Source: Neonectria sp. B-13 (taxonomy: Eukaryota; Ascomycota; Sordariomycetes; Hypocreales; Nectriaceae). Taken from it: 64,000 bases of DNA. This document shows positions 23,441 to 36,300 of the stretch, piece by piece (positions within the stretch are counted from its first letter, which is position 1; each line of letters starts with the position of its first letter). The notes beneath the pieces were generated by a model, which was not told where the DNA came from, did no database searches, and saw only the letters and a list, made by a program, of their open reading frames with translations. The DNA is taken from contig NOKP01000018.1 in assembly GCA_002682825.1 (NCBI GenBank), forward strand, positions 933,783 through 997,782. The letters are read 5' to 3'. Position numbers and translations under genes: made by a program.

Positions 23441-24245
23441 CTAGTATTCAACCGCGGCAGAGTAGTGAGTGGTAGTGAGGACAGCGTTGCTGCCCGAGAA
23501 GGGTTCGGTGCCAGCACCGACGCTCTGGATGATCTGGCTCTCGCTGACGCCCTGGTTGTCGATGAGATAGTCGATAAAGTCCATCAGGTCGCCGCAGAAG
23601 CTGTTCACGGTCTCCGAGGCCACGAAGCTGAAGACAGTCATCTGCGAGTTCTTCCCCTGGTAAAGCACCCATTCGCTGTCAGCCAGCGTGACGGTGGCAA
23701 TGGCACTGCCGGTCGCGGAGATGGGACCTGCACCGCCGAGGGCATCGAGCCAGATCATGAACTCGTACTCGTAGTCGCCGCCGTCGGTGGATGAGGTAAA
23801 GAGATCGTATGCGACGTTGGCAACGATATCGTCGCCAGTGTAGCTGGAAGCATGGTTAGTATCCTGGTTCTCCTCTCGTCCCCGTCCTTCAGGTGCTAAT
23901 AACTCACGTCCAGCTCCATTGCGACGGGATGCTACTGATGGTCGACAGCTCGGCCTTCTCGATTTCGACGACAGCGTTGGGATATGACTTCACCTGGCCG
24001 GCGCCGCCGCTCCAGGACCAGTCAACCGACCAGGCAACGCCGCCGTCGCTGCTCAAGCCGCTGTTGGTGGTGCACTGCTCGCCCGAGTCGGCGTTGTCCT
24101 TGCCCCACATGTTGTTATAAATGGTGTAATCGCCCGTCACCTCCGAATCCCACTGCCCGCAGAAGGAGCCTCGTTCGGCCAGCGTCTTGGTGATGGGAGT
24201 AGCAGCGGCTAGGCCGGCTAGAGCTGCGATGATGGTGGACTTCAT
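23441..24245 (-). CDS. Secreted GH12 endo-beta-1,4-glucanase / xyloglucanase
   Basis: Two exons, 24245-23908 and 23843-23441, with a 64-nt intron, give 246 residues, the usual GH12 length. A signal peptide is visible (MKSTIIAALAGLAAATP), followed by a short pro-like segment and the catalytic domain. Motifs include WSVDWSWSGG, EFMIWLDALGGAGP with the probable nucleophile E140, and GTEPFSG near the C-terminus with the probable acid/base E226. Family knowledge: GH12 enzymes hydrolyse cellulose or xyloglucan backbones with retention; some act as plant-immunity-triggering apoplastic proteins. Whether this one prefers glucan or xyloglucan cannot be read from the sequence. No cellulose-binding module is present. 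The gene converges with the LRR gene with only 128 bases between stops. A TATAAG motif lies about 185 bases upstream of the start. Confidence 0.93.
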
Positions 24246-27053
24246 GCTGGGCGGAAGTTGACTTGGTTGTTGGTCTAAGTGAGGGTGGGTTCAACGACTG
24301 TGAAATTATGAGGCGAGGATTAAGCTAATATGGCGATAGAAACGAATGCGAGAATACGGAAAAGAATGAATGAGATGCTAGAATGAATGCGTTCTGCTGC
24401 GCTGCTGGATCATTCGCTCATAGAGACTTATATCTTTTTGGTCTGCACTCCAAAGTTGACGAATCTCCCTTCCTCCCCCGGTTCAACCTCTGATGCCTCT
24501 GCTCAGATGACGTTGCGAGATGCCGCCCCTCTTACAAGCGATGGCCTCCCCTTTCACGGAGAACTGGCGAGTTTTCGCTCCATTCGGAGCCGTCACCGAC
24601 CCAGCACCGGCCGGGATCATCGGCCGGCCAAGATGCCCCACCTCCGGGGGCCACGGGCTACCGATTGGAGGACACGGCCCGACAGGGGTACGGGGCGATC
24701 CCTTAATATACCTGCGACGGGTCGGTGGTCTGCTGTCGTGCCACGATGGGCGTGTACTTCTGGTGGCGGCGTTTGGCGTTGACGCCGGGTGGTGTTGGGT
24801 TGAGGCGGCAATCCCTGAGCGTGTTGACAGTCGTTGCGGTTGTGGGCAGTTGGAGAGGCGATTGTAATACGATGGACGTGCGCTTTGCCAGATATTGCTA
24901 GAGGCTTGATGGGATCCTGAGAACCTGTTCCTGCATCCTAACCATGGCTGTCTAGAATCGAGCCGAGACTGTTCAGCCCGCAACTAAAGACTCGGGTGTA
25001 ATCATTCATCAGCTCATTAATTATAAGACACGCCAAGACAGAGGCCCTCTTAGGATCCCAACCCGTCGGCTCAAGCTACTGCATACTCCGGCTTGCACCA
25101 AATCTGAATCTAAGCAGAGGAACGCAGAACGGTTGAAACACGCCTTTGCCAGAAACTACTGGCTACGGTACGGCCTCGACCACCGTGCCTGGAACTTCTT
25201 TAGCCAATAGTTGTGAGCGTGAATATGGTTCGTTATGATAGCCAAGCATTCGTCGCACCCTATGACGGCGTAGTTGAGGTGGTTTGGCCATCGTGCACAT
25301 AAAGCCAAAGCGGCTTATGTCACCCAGACCCCGAATCTGGAGTATTCTCCGAATATTTCGGATGCAAGATGCTTCGGCTTCTTCTGGGCAGGAGCAGCGA
25401 TATCACCTCTGCACCAACAGCTTCAAGATTTGGCAATAGTTCTGTTTTTTGCACCAGAATATTTGATACACGCCCTTCGTCTCCAGTCTTAGGAACTATG
25501 GCGTATGCGTACCAAAGGCATGTTAGCGCTGGGGGTGTGCGTTGTTGGCAGATACTGTTTAGGGATGGCTGCAGGATGGCTTCAAGAAAGAGAGGTTGCG
25601 TGTGTGCCTAGTTTCAGACACATGGACACGCGGGAGAGGACCCAGTGAAAACACCCAAAAACATCCAACAACTATGTCGATATTCCTATCTGGTCGACGT
25701 ACAGGAAGGCTTGTGGGAGGCGGGCCCAAAGGGGTGCGCCCAAACTTGGAAATCTCTGGATCGCGCCGGGGAGCCGGACGAAGGAAAGAAAAAGAAAAAC
25801 GACCTGTCAACTTGGGCGCGTCTCGCAATCGCCAAAGTCGAGCTGTGGATCAGGTCGCTGCACTAGCGCTAGGACTTCAGCATCGCAGGGGTTACGGTGC
25901 ATTCGTCAGGATCGGCTCCTGGAGTCAATAGTCTGGTTAGCGGCTTCCCCGGAGAACGGACGGGGGCAAGGAGAAAAGAAAGGCACGGACAGCAACTCTA
26001 TGGATGCCAAGTTTTGTGTGTGGCGGGCACCTTCACAGTCCGGAGAGCAGAAAGAGGGGGGAGGGGGGTCTCAGTTGAGCGCTGTGAACTCGACTTACTT
26101 GCTGGGCAGGGCTGGGCGCTGAGTGGAGGCGAGGCTATTCACGCTACCTTCAACGGTGCGAGGACCTGCGTCTTGTGGCGGAGAGCAGAGAGAAGAGTGA
26201 AGCGCATGGACCGTTCTGCACTAACAAGACCCAAGACAACCAGATCCAAGACCTGTCAGATCTCACTTTGCCCCTGTGCCTCGCAGTGGCAGGCAAGATA
26301 TCATGATAGAGCCCGAGCTGGCGGGTTACGCGCTGCTCCACCAACACAACATTCCAGGCCGTCTCAGCTGCAAACTGGCCTGATTGTGCCTCTATCTCAG
26401 ACTCTTTCACTCGCCACACGCCGGAACAAGTAAACCCACGGACCTACGTCTCACGGTCCTCGGCAGCTCGCGAGCCCCATGTCTCGTGTCTGGGACTGGA
26501 TGTTTCCCAAGCTATGTCGAGCCGCATGAGACTCTCTCCACCGGGGTCCAATGTCTCCTGCTCCTGGAATGCAAGGAACAGGCGGAGTTACGCCTTGCGG
26601 AGTTCCTCTTGTGCACGCTGCGGATCTGTCGGTTTAGTGAAGCTTAGTTCCGATGGGTGGCAAGGGTTAGAAGCGTCGTGCACGAAACTACAGGCGACGC
26701 GCGGCACAGACTCGATGAGAGCAATGTCTGTAAGCTTAGTACAATATCTCAACCTATGAGGCGCTATCTCACTGCCTTCTCGAGCCGCTCGATGGCGGCA
26801 CACTGCAGTGCTCGGGTGTTGAAAGCACAATACTTGAATACCTCAAGCAACACACTCCCTCCATTCCGTCCTAGAATACCAACTGTCGATTTAGGAAACC
26901 TGATCAACCACCGAACCTTTGCAAGAAAATTTCGTCAGATTGTCCTTCTGCGCGTCAAGTGGTTCCTCCTTCTCGTTTCGCCCAGACATGTATTTCCGGT
27001 CGATTGCTTCCGTCTCAAGCATGACTTATTATGTACTGTGTAGGGATTGTGTC
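24246..27053. other. Intergenic, no gene supported
   Basis: About 2.8 kb between the GH12 start and the 3' end of the broken 2EXR gene. The first several hundred bases are presumably the GH12 promoter; a GTGGGG hexamer (carbon-repressor-like on the minus strand) lies near 24635. Open frames at 25596-25931 and 25897-26433 have arginine-rich, domain-less translations typical of chance frames. Confidence 0.55.
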
Positions 27054-28324
27054 CTATTCGGGTCTCGTCACAAATAGCTCTTTCAGTGCTTGCTGAAGGC
27101 TCAGTGGTGTTTCGATCATATCAGGGACAATACAGTCCACGAAAATAGGCTCGTAGAGACTTGGCCGCATCGTCTCGTGAATATATGCCCAACTCGGATC
27201 TGACTTCAACTCTCGAATAGACCACTTATAGCCATCCTCATCTGGGTCATTGATGGCGGATTCTCCAGTCAACTTCTTTTCTTCGGCATCAAGTGACTGG
27301 TACAGCCGAAGGTTGTGAATGAGCCAGCTATCAGCCATCTCCTTTTGGATCCACACTGAGTGAAACCCAAGACCATCAACGCCGCTGAGGTAGTCGCAAG
27401 GGTAATCTATGAAGTCTCTTGATGCCGGCCATGGCGTTACCGTTGCGAAATACGCCCGGACCTGGACGGGGAAATCGGGGTGCACATTTGAACAACCGTA
27501 AAAGTCGCCTCCGGGCACAGCGTGATCCCGAAACTCTTCCGGCAGAAGACTGTCGCCCGGCGTCTAACCAGAGCACACCAAAAACCTCCAGTTGATATCA
27601 GCTTGAGTGTTCTTCTCTAAACCAGTCAAGTCCGGTCGCTGCTGATTGGCCGTATCTGGGTAAGAGTCGATCAATTGAATGTGGCTTCTACCAGGATCAA
27701 ATCTCTTGGTGAGTGGTGGGGAAACGAGGATCGCAACCTCCATCGACTTTGTAGCATTTGCAAGATAGAGCAATAGAGACATCCGGAGGTGAAAGTTGTG
27801 TGATCCAGGCATCCAGCTCCCAAAATCCTCTTCATTGTCGGGAAACATGTCAACGTAGTACTCTAGGACGGGTGCCTTCAGCAACGACACCTGTATTGAT
27901 TCGGCCACCACACTTGCTGGTGCTAGTTCTAGGTCCTCATGCATGACGGCAAGTGACTTGACAGCGGACAAGTCCAGGTCTTCCAAGTCGAAGGAGTCAA
28001 AGTTTGGGCTCCAGCAGCAAACGTAGACTTTGTCGAAATCGGGATTGATGTAGACAGGCATGGTGGTGTCATCGTTGTTGATGTTCACGTAGGCGGTTCG
28101 AGCAATGTTTCGAGACTCTGAACACACGTACATGAGTGCCGGAGGCGGGGTCGAGGACTTTGATTTACCAGATCGTCGTCGAATAGATGACCTGGCACGA
28201 ATGTGACGACTCTTGGGTATTCTAGAGCAAACTCCCAGATTTGGTTTCGAACCTCGGGGGGCAAGTGTTTGAACTTGGGGAAATGTACGCCCCCATCGCT
28301 GTGGAGCTCAGGAAGGGTCGACAT
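27054..28324 (-). pseudogene. Disrupted 2EXR-domain gene
   Basis: The minus strand begins with ATG at 28324 and a good 2EXR signature (FPKFKHLPPEVRNQIWEFAL). About 50 codons later the frame must shift (between about 28190 and 28150) to continue into the equally typical PPPALMYVCSESRNIARTAY block. That second frame then runs to an in-frame TAG at 27566-27564, after which the same frame stays open for another 170 codons to TAG at 27056-27054. No intron of normal size with matching phase removes either defect; the only splice that would skip the TAG is 36 nt. The translation after the stop looks like protein (FPVQVRAYFATVTPWP). I infer a gene with one frameshift and one nonsense change, or sequencing errors. 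The 2EXR family is expanded in filamentous fungi and mostly uncharacterised. Confidence 0.65.
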
Positions 28325-31265
28325 GGTAGCGGGTATCTCAAGGCAGGTTGTAAAAGAGGGGTTTCTACCACTGTCAGTCGCGTCCTTAGCACTCCGTTTC
28401 CCAGGTGTTTACCCTTTGCTTTTTAGTGTTTCGAAGCACAGTACTCGAGGAAGTGACCCGGCTGTCATGCAAAAGCCTGAGAAACTCTGTTTGCTGCCGG
28501 TGCAGCAGATCGCACCAACACTGAATCTGGGGCGTGTGCGAAGACTGAAAGGTGGGCAATTTTCTTTGCTGTGTGTGGAAGAAGAGAGATAAGAGAGAGG
28601 ACAAAAGGTGTTGCGAAATAAAGAAGCCGGGCGTGCGATGCTCACGTGGTTGACAGCTGCCGACAGCCGCTGAGTATTAAAGGGCGCTCACAGATGCCCA
28701 TCCCGCTGAAACTGCAAGAATGATAGGGTATCTACCTAAGGTACATCAGGCAGGTTGGGTGGTAAGTGGAAGGTGGGCAGCAGAAGGAAACAGTGATGGC
28801 AACCATGCCGCAGCAGCCTGTTGCAGCTCAGCCAACTAGAACAAGCACCATTAACGCAAAGATTTCATTATAAAGTTCACTAAAACGTCAGCTATAGCTG
28901 AGTTGTCGCCTGTTTGGAACAAGCATGCCCCTCTCACTCGACCGTGACCCTGTGTAACCTGCGCCAAACTCGGCTTTGACGTTAGAATGCAGACACTAAT
29001 CAGAAGCCGTCTTCTGTCCCGAAACTACAACTTTTATTCTCTTTCCGAACGTTAGAAAGATGCAGTGGTCCTCAATCCTCCAGTCACTGTTTACGTCATA
29101 TTGCCCTTGCTCAGACAATCTCCAAGTTGAAGCTGGGTTCGTCGATCGCACATCGAGCACTGGTCCCAGGCCAGACAGTGTGATTATGTGACGACCCTGA
29201 ACTCACCTAGAAGCACTCAACCAAGCAAGTAACCTCTCGAGTTTGTTTTGCAAATTCTCTAGGGAGGAGTCTAAGGAAGACACCGCGAGAGCATCGGCTT
29301 TTGGCATATTACCAAATGAACACATTAACACTCTAAGCCAGAGGAGCGCCTTAGACAAGTTTGGCATCAAACGCCTTCAGTGACTATCAGTTGTACCTAA
29401 ACTTACACAACTCAACAGAAAAGAAGTCCCATCGGATTTGAGATGAATAAGCAAGTGTCACTACTGAGGCTTGGGTATTTCAGGAAAGGCAATCGTGATC
29501 ACTGGGGCAACATCGTTACCCTCATACAAGTCACGGCTTCTCGCCTGCTTCAAGGACCAGGTTACACATCGTCATGATATTATGGCACAGTTCAGTAGAT
29601 AAAGGGTCCTAGATGAAGACTTCTGTTCGTAATCTTCCGGACAATGTGCTCATCGTGAGACTACTTTCCACTGCACTTGTCGATGTGTCACTCCTTCGTA
29701 GCCTGCGATGAGGCCTCTAAGAACTCATCCTGCGGCATTTCATCTTCTATCCAACTGGTATAAGGTGTCATCATTGGGTTGAGGCGTGTCCTCTCAGGTA
29801 CGAGGGGTTTGATGTGCTGTGTGTGAGTTACGCCGTGTACTAGAGTTGTAAATATCCCAAGAAGGCAAATATATCGTTGAAACGAAGCTAATTTTATCTA
29901 GGCAGTTATAACCCTGACTGAACAGTTCTCTTTTTAAGTTGCTAAACACATTGAGGTCCTCATAAAACATAGTTTAGAGTAATCACTACTTGGGCGCACG
30001 TCAGTCAGCTCCAGCCGAGGCACTTGCTCCAACATCATCACGCCACAATCTGAGGCCAATGACAATCTTGCGAAAACGGTACGGTGACATCCAAAACCAA
30101 GATCAAGTTACACAAAGACTTGTTCCTGCGCACAAGCGCACCCTTACCTAATAACAGCAAAAGACAGCATTTCCGCGGCGGCCAGGCGAGGCGAGCTTCT
30201 CCAACACGTCCTGCGGGGAATTCTCGCAAGCTACGAATACAGATTGGCGTCACCTCGCTTATCTCGACGACGGGCGTGCTTCCCGCCCCGACGTCAACAT
30301 GAATCTGAATCCCAAGGCTTATGTTTCTGCGGTGGACCTTTTACAGATCCAGTTGCGGATCCGTGGACGGACGGGGATAGCCCTGTACTGTCCTTCGTTT
30401 CCCGGGGCCCGGCCTGCGCGCGCATCTCCAGTCAATCTACGCCAAGCGTTCACCCCCGACCACCAACTTGGCCGGGTTTGCACTGCAGGCCAGCGGGTCC
30501 GTGATACGTGCGGGGAAATGGCCAGTTGCTGGTCTGTTAGCGCAGCATGAAGTCCGGGGATCCGGATCTCGACTGAGAAATGCGGAGGCACGCGCTACTT
30601 TGATACAGCGCACAGCCACGGGAGATGCGTGGGAAGGCGTCTTGTTCTGTGACGTTTGGGTCGAGGCTGGAAATGGTTTCTTTTCATGTCAAAAATAGCT
30701 TCAAAAGACGCCTTGAGGCAGTAATGACTCCAAAATCACGTAGCTTCGTAGGTTCCAAATCTCCGCATGCAAGGCACTGGATTCCTTGACCATGAACAAG
30801 GCGGATGCGCCCGACACGTGTTGGAAGCGAGGCACATGCACGTCCTGTTCGACTCAACAATGGTTCTATACCCCATCGTAAGCGCATATATCGCTCAACC
30901 CGACATCCAATCTTCATCTCCAGCCGCCCGGAGTCCAATATCCGGAAGCTTCGGATTGCGATCTGTGTGGGTTAATTCAAGTCTGAATATTTTCAAACAG
31001 GAGAGCATCACAGAGAGAACAGCATGGACTCAGTAGTTCCCAGATAAACATTCCATTTTGTTAAACCTATGTAAATCCTACATTAGCCATCGACAACTGG
31101 CCGATAATCAAAACAATCCGTCTCTCGCTGCCCGCGTTCAAGACTCTGACAAAAGTCACCATACCCAATCGTTGACTGGGACAACGCCTTCAACAACGCC
31201 ACTAGGACACAACCCCGTCGGTGGACCTACACCGAGGGTTTCTCCTCCTCCTGAACCATATTTAT
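28325..31265. other. Long ORF-poor intergenic stretch
   Basis: About 2.9 kb without a supported gene. From about 28700 to 30040 there is not even a 60-codon open frame on either strand, and base composition is visibly more AT-rich than the flanks. I see no terminal repeats or transposase remnants. The proximal part is promoter of the 2EXR gene; the distal part is the 3' flank of the acetate transporter gene. Confidence 0.55.
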
Positions 31266-32417
31266 TTAATCCCTGCGAGCCTTCTCGCTCTTGCCCTTGA
31301 TGATGCTCGAGAGGTCTCCAACGGGGATCTGAACAGGGAAGTCGACGACAGCGAGCATAATGGCAAGCAGGATGTACCAGCCAGAGAGACAGCACACAAA
31401 TCCACAAGCACCGCCACCCTATTTCACGCAATATTAGAACATGTTCCTGGTGATGGTTTGCGGCGTGAGAGGGAGACATACCTTGATGAGCTTGGTGGCC
31501 AGGCCGGCGTTGCCAACGGCGTCACGAGCGAGAGCCCAGAAAGCAGCAGTCAGCATGTAGAAGCAGATCTGGAGGCTGAAGAAGATGACGACGAAGGCGA
31601 CGTTGGTTCGGAGCGAGCAGATGAGGAAGATGGTGGTCAGGACGCCCATGAAGAGGAGCCAGAAACCTTGGTACAGTTAGCGTCAAGGTCCATCTGAGAA
31701 TATCAAGTTTCTGTTTCTCATCTTACCGAAGCTAGCGTTGAATCCGGTGGTCGTGAGGCCCTCAGCGCCGGACGTGGCATCGGGGGGGGCGTAGGACGAG
31801 AAGGAGGCAAAAGCAGGGATGAGAGTCGCGCCGTAGGAGAACCAGAAGCCACCGAAGGAGCAGAAGACGGTGGCGGGGAAGCTGTTACCGAGAACCCACT
31901 CGAGAATGCCGCCTACGAGCATGAGAAGACCGCCCATGAAGACATAAGGACCGCTAAAAGCTCATGTTAGTATTTGACGCGTAGTCGTCGGGGTCAGTGA
32001 GGTTTGAGACATACTTGGAGGCAGCACCGGAGCCGCCAGCACCGCGCCAGCCCATGAGATCGCAGGACAGAGGCGTGAAGGCAAGAAGGAAGCCGACGAG
32101 GGCACTGTTGGAGAAATGTCAGCGGTCAATTCTGTGTACTCGATGGAGTTGCGCCCGTGGAGCATTCGCTGGATAGGTCAAGCGACGTACATTGGAGTCG
32201 GGTTACCAAAGGTCTTTCGCAGGTCTCCCTTGACGTCGTTCATAGGCGACAGGTAGAGCTTCTCGAAGAGCTCGGGGCTCATGGACACGCTGGCAGCGGA
32301 GCGGAACTGCTTGAGGGCCTCCATGCGGTTGGACTCGGGGTCGTAGATGCCATTGCCATTGCCGTTGCCGATGCCGTTTTGCTTGACGTGAAGCTCAGAG
32401 TGCTCGGAGGTGGCCAT
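31266..32417 (-). CDS. GPR1/FUN34/YaaH-family acetate transporter
   Basis: Five exons, 32417-32191, 32104-32015, 31953-31727, 31666-31482 and 31418-31266, with introns of 86, 61, 60 and 63 nt, give about 293 residues. All splice phases agree and restore family sequence: the signature NPTPIALVGFLLAF at the first membrane helix, CDLMGWRGAGGSG, GPYVFMGGLLMLVGGILEW, FGGFWFSYGATLIPAF, FWLLFMGVLTTIFLI, and the last helix GWYILLAIMLAVV, about six transmembrane segments in total. The N-terminal 75 residues are hydrophilic and cytosolic. Family knowledge: these plasma-membrane proteins carry acetate (and other short-chain monocarboxylates or, in some members, ammonium) with protons. A KGKSEKARRD tail closes the protein. 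The substrate is inferred from the family only. Confidence 0.92.
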
Positions 32418-35400
32418 TGTGAAGGGCGAGACGAGGAAGAGGAATGCCTGAGGTGGCGATGTGATGTGGTATTCGCCAAGGATTGATGTGAGGTTGAAGA
32501 TGGAAGGAAGATGGAAGGAAGGCAAGGAATCAGGAGATAGAAATAGGGTATCTCTGGATGCTTGAATGAGAAGCCAGCCAATGCATAACCCAGCTCGAAA
32601 CAAGAGCTGGACGGGGCAGACTTATATCAGGCCATTGCTCATCGTGAGCTCTAGGGCTAGCTCGTCTCCAAGGCCAAGGACGGACGTGGGCGCCACCCTT
32701 TGCTCCGGCCCCATGCAGCTTTTTTTGCTTGGGCTGACTCTCTCGCGTCTCTCCCCAGTTCATCAGAAACTTCCCCAGACGACCTTGGCGAGATCTCCAC
32801 CACTAGGGGGAGGGGGAGATCGCCCCAGCGCCGCCTGTCCGTAGGGGGGCGTGCATTGGTGCGGTGACGGTCAGTGTGTGTAGCGTGCGAAGTGCGGACT
32901 AGGGAGTAAGGACTGCGGCCCATGGAGTACGTAACGAGTCAAGAGCGCGAGAGCGAGGTGTGGCCAGCCAGCGTCTGGGGTTCATCAGAGAGAGGCGCCT
33001 CACGGGCCAAGGAGCGTGCGCTCCGCGTTGGACAGAGGGTAATTACTTTGCACCGATCGCGTTCCCAGAATATACCTACCTGCAAATTAACCAGGCAGAA
33101 CTGTCCACTGTCCACTGTCCACTGTCCGTCTGGATGGTTGGATATTGGAAACGAAGGCGGCCCACCAGTGCACCACCACGACGGCGGCGAACTGGGGTTG
33201 GATCCACCGCCCTGGGGACTGAAGACTAAGCCCCAAGCTGCTTAGCCCTCTTTGCTTCCCCGTCGTCACGTTGCGGGGGACGAGCTAGAGAAAGTTGGAG
33301 TCCCCCAGAATTCTCCACAATATCCCTTCGCCCGACGAGGATGATGGACGCAAAGTTCCCTATCCTTTACTCTAGCCTCCATCTCCGAGACACCAAGCCT
33401 CGCCGTCGCAGCGGGTGCGGAGACGACCGCCATGTACAGACGGCAACCCTAATTGGAGCCATGGGGGCCCCCAGGAATGGGCGTCCTTGTTGTTGGGGAT
33501 CGTGGAGCCCGGAGCACGCCAAGGGGGAGTCTATAGACCAAGGGCCTAATGAGGGTTAAAGGGGGCTTGGGACGGACTGCCCGGTTGGCCGGAGAATGGG
33601 CGACGGCCGGCGGACGGGCGACGGACAGATTAGCACGAATGCGGCAGGGCTTTGCAAGGCGCTGGCTCGATGAGGGGAAAAGACTACGCATACGTCGAGC
33701 AACTAAATCTACCGGACTTGTTCGAGATGTTGTAGAGAGCAGGTGATCGATCTGCGAACGTGATACTGGATGGATGACAGGAGAAACTATCCGGGGAAAG
33801 GCTCAAAGGCAACGCAATGGGGCATCGTGGCAAGGATGAGCGGAGACTTGCGGCGGCGGGGGGGGGAAGCCCAATTGCGAAGCCTGGCTTTCCATACATG
33901 GGACTTTCCATCCAACGAGGCCGCAAGTGTGCGTCTTGCTTTGTGCACGTTGCGCGCTGTCGTGGTGGTTGTCCAGTCCAGTCCTGTCGTGGTTCCCAGA
34001 AGCAAACCTTCGGATCCGCTTCAGGTTACGGCGAGGGGTTCGAACGAGGCCCGTCAAACAGCAGGAGAACCGGCAGAAGCAGACAGAGCAACGTGGCAGG
34101 GTACGAGATGCTGCATTCACGCGTTGATGGTGTGCCATGGTGGGAGTGCGTCATGGAGTTGGCAACGGCATTGGGTGGATGAATTGGCCTGTGTGTGTGC
34201 TGTGTGCTATGTGTGCTGTGCCCCAGGGAATACGACGGGGTGAGAAAGCATTAATCACAAAGTACGCAGCATCTGGCACAACTAGCACACGGCTTCTCCA
34301 ACTTCTAGCTCCATTGCCAAGTCTCTCTCACACACCCAGTTTCTCCCAGGCTCTTTAACCAGACGTATCACAGCCCTCGATGGGTTGGGTTATACGGTTA
34401 CGCTTTGGCAGTCCAACCCAGTTCAGTTCAGATCAACAGCAGTAGTCTACCTATTTACACTCTGCTTCTCCCATTCCTCGTAAATCCCCATTTGCTGGAC
34501 GGACCATGGCAGCGCAACCGTGTCTGATGACCGCGACATATGCCCGCGAACCAACCACGAATTCTCCATCTCTCCTCTTTCCTCCTCTCACACCCTGCCC
34601 GCCCCCGTCTCATCAATTCTCGACTCATTGGATTGTGGTACCTGCTAGCCTGCTGTACTCCATACCGTGGTCCATGGCCCCCCAGCCCAGGCCCTTCTGC
34701 TAGAGGCCTTGAGACCCCCAGAAGTCCCCCAAGTTGCAGAGCCCGCGCCCCCCAGCGCGTGCGCGCGCGCGCCAAGGGGCTCAACACAAGCTCGAACGCA
34801 CCACCAAGAAAGAACGAAAACCACAAATGAGGGGAACGAAACGACGGACAGACGTCGTGGCTGCGGCTCCGAGGCAGCCACTAGTAATTAGTACCCGCCA
34901 AATCGCGGCTCCGCACTTTGGGCCCCTGTCACTTGGGTGATTGTTGGCGTCCAATTACAGGCGGCAGATGGCCCCCTTCACTCGGTACTTGATTCCCAGG
35001 CTTTTGGGGTTGCATCCCAATGGAGTTCGGGGGAAGATAAGTCCGACCAAATTGCTGACACCACGTGATCGGGTGATCGGGTACGTACTTTGTAGATGGG
35101 ACGATCGTCAGAGAAAGGGTACGTACCTCTCAACTTCCTCCATCCCCCAGCCCAACCGTTGATGATGGTGCCCGTGAACCAAAGTCTGTGAACCTCATCT
35201 CATCTGCACCATCGTTAAACCAATCTGGTTTAATTTCCCCGTCATATCAATCTCATCCCTGTGATTCATGGGCATCTGTCATTTTAAATCACTTATGCTC
35301 AACGCAAGAGGCCACTTCCAAATGACTTACATCCATCCTAGTTCATTGTCATCGTTCATATGCTTCATACCAAATACATGAACATAGCTCACATCACAGA

Positions 35401-35639
35401 GGAAGTGAGAGGGACTTCAGCTCTTCCCCAATGAGATGCTCATTTGTAATCATTGCATTATCAGCGAGTTGTCATAATGTCAACAGTTATCGATCAAAAC
35501 TCCGGTAACACCGAAACTGTTTGCAAACACTCCCTTCTTGGGCCCTACAGTCTTTTTCAACTCCAAAACCATCCCTACAAAGAGTATCTACGACGCACAA
35601 GTCGCTCCACCGTGCACATGCAAATCTGACGAAGATCTA
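32418..35639. other. Intergenic, no gene supported
   Basis: About 3.2 kb. It includes the promoter of the acetate transporter gene, a 7-bp tandem repeat near 33101-33127, a GC dinucleotide run near 34757-34772, and a more AT-rich stretch at 35190-35620. Open frames up to 157 codons lack recognisable domains. Confidence 0.55.
33101..33127. repeat. 7-bp tandem repeat (CTGTCCA)
   Basis: Nearly four consecutive copies of CTGTCCA, in non-coding DNA upstream of the acetate transporter gene. Confidence 0.8.
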
Positions 35640-36300
35640 AGCGGTGAAGCGGAGAAGTCGATGCCGTCAATGGTTCCACGCCGATCAGCAGCGCCAACCC
35701 AGACCACTGCGTAGACACATGGCCAAAGCGCTGGGTAGCAAAGGCAGTGCGTCAGTCAGCGCGGGAGCTACCAAGTTCCGGGCCCCCGATGTAACAAGCC
35801 ATGAGCCTGGCGGAACGTCCGCTGTCTCCGGCCGTGTGTTGAGCGCCCCGGGAAAGGTGGGCACTGGGAGCTAACAGTCCGAGGACACGAAAGTGCTCAG
35901 TAATAGCGTCCAGACACTCAAAAGCAAGGATCTTCGAACTTCGGTCTTCGTTAACCCCGTATTTCCGCGGGCGTCTAACGCGCCGGTCGAGACTCCTCTT
36001 CATCAACACCAGGGGAGAAGCTGGCGAGCAACCACGTCCATGTGTCCCCGGAGCAGGGGATTACGAGCGCCGACACTGAGCCTGGTACTCAAAGTCAAGG
36101 TTCTTGCAACTCCAATGTTGTTAGTGACCACACGAAAGATGCCTAGCCAGAGAACCTGAGGGAGGCGTTTCAGCTCATCATTGTAAAAGCCCGACAGCTG
36201 AAGTCCTTGGTGCCTCATCTAGTAAGACTTTACAGCCTTGAGAACCTCAACCAGGCTGCCAATGTAATCTCCCTACCCTGGTATTCTGAAAGGGGTTGCC
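35640..36300 (+). pseudogene. Possible coding relic, unknown family
   Basis: The plus strand contains protein-like stretches in changing frames: a Ser/Pro/Thr-rich part at about 35640-35870, then a frame beginning near 35990 with SSSSTPGEKLASNHVHVSPE, an in-frame TAG near 36145, and directly after it PENLREAFQLIIVKARQLKS, then HLVRLYSLENLNQAANVI. The latter is helical and unlike chance translation. Stops and frame changes prevent a working gene model and no clear splice sites rescue it. I do not recognise the family. Confidence 0.3.

Noticed and set aside
25596..26433. Two overlapping plus-strand frames of 111 and 178 codons
   Set aside because: Arginine/glycine-rich translations without domains, splice sites or hydrophobic pattern; typical chance frames in GC-rich DNA.
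27530..27600. 36-nt intron that would bypass the TAG in the broken 2EXR gene
   Set aside because: Other introns in the window are 46 nt or more; 36 nt is too short for normal splicing, and the frameshift upstream remains unexplained.
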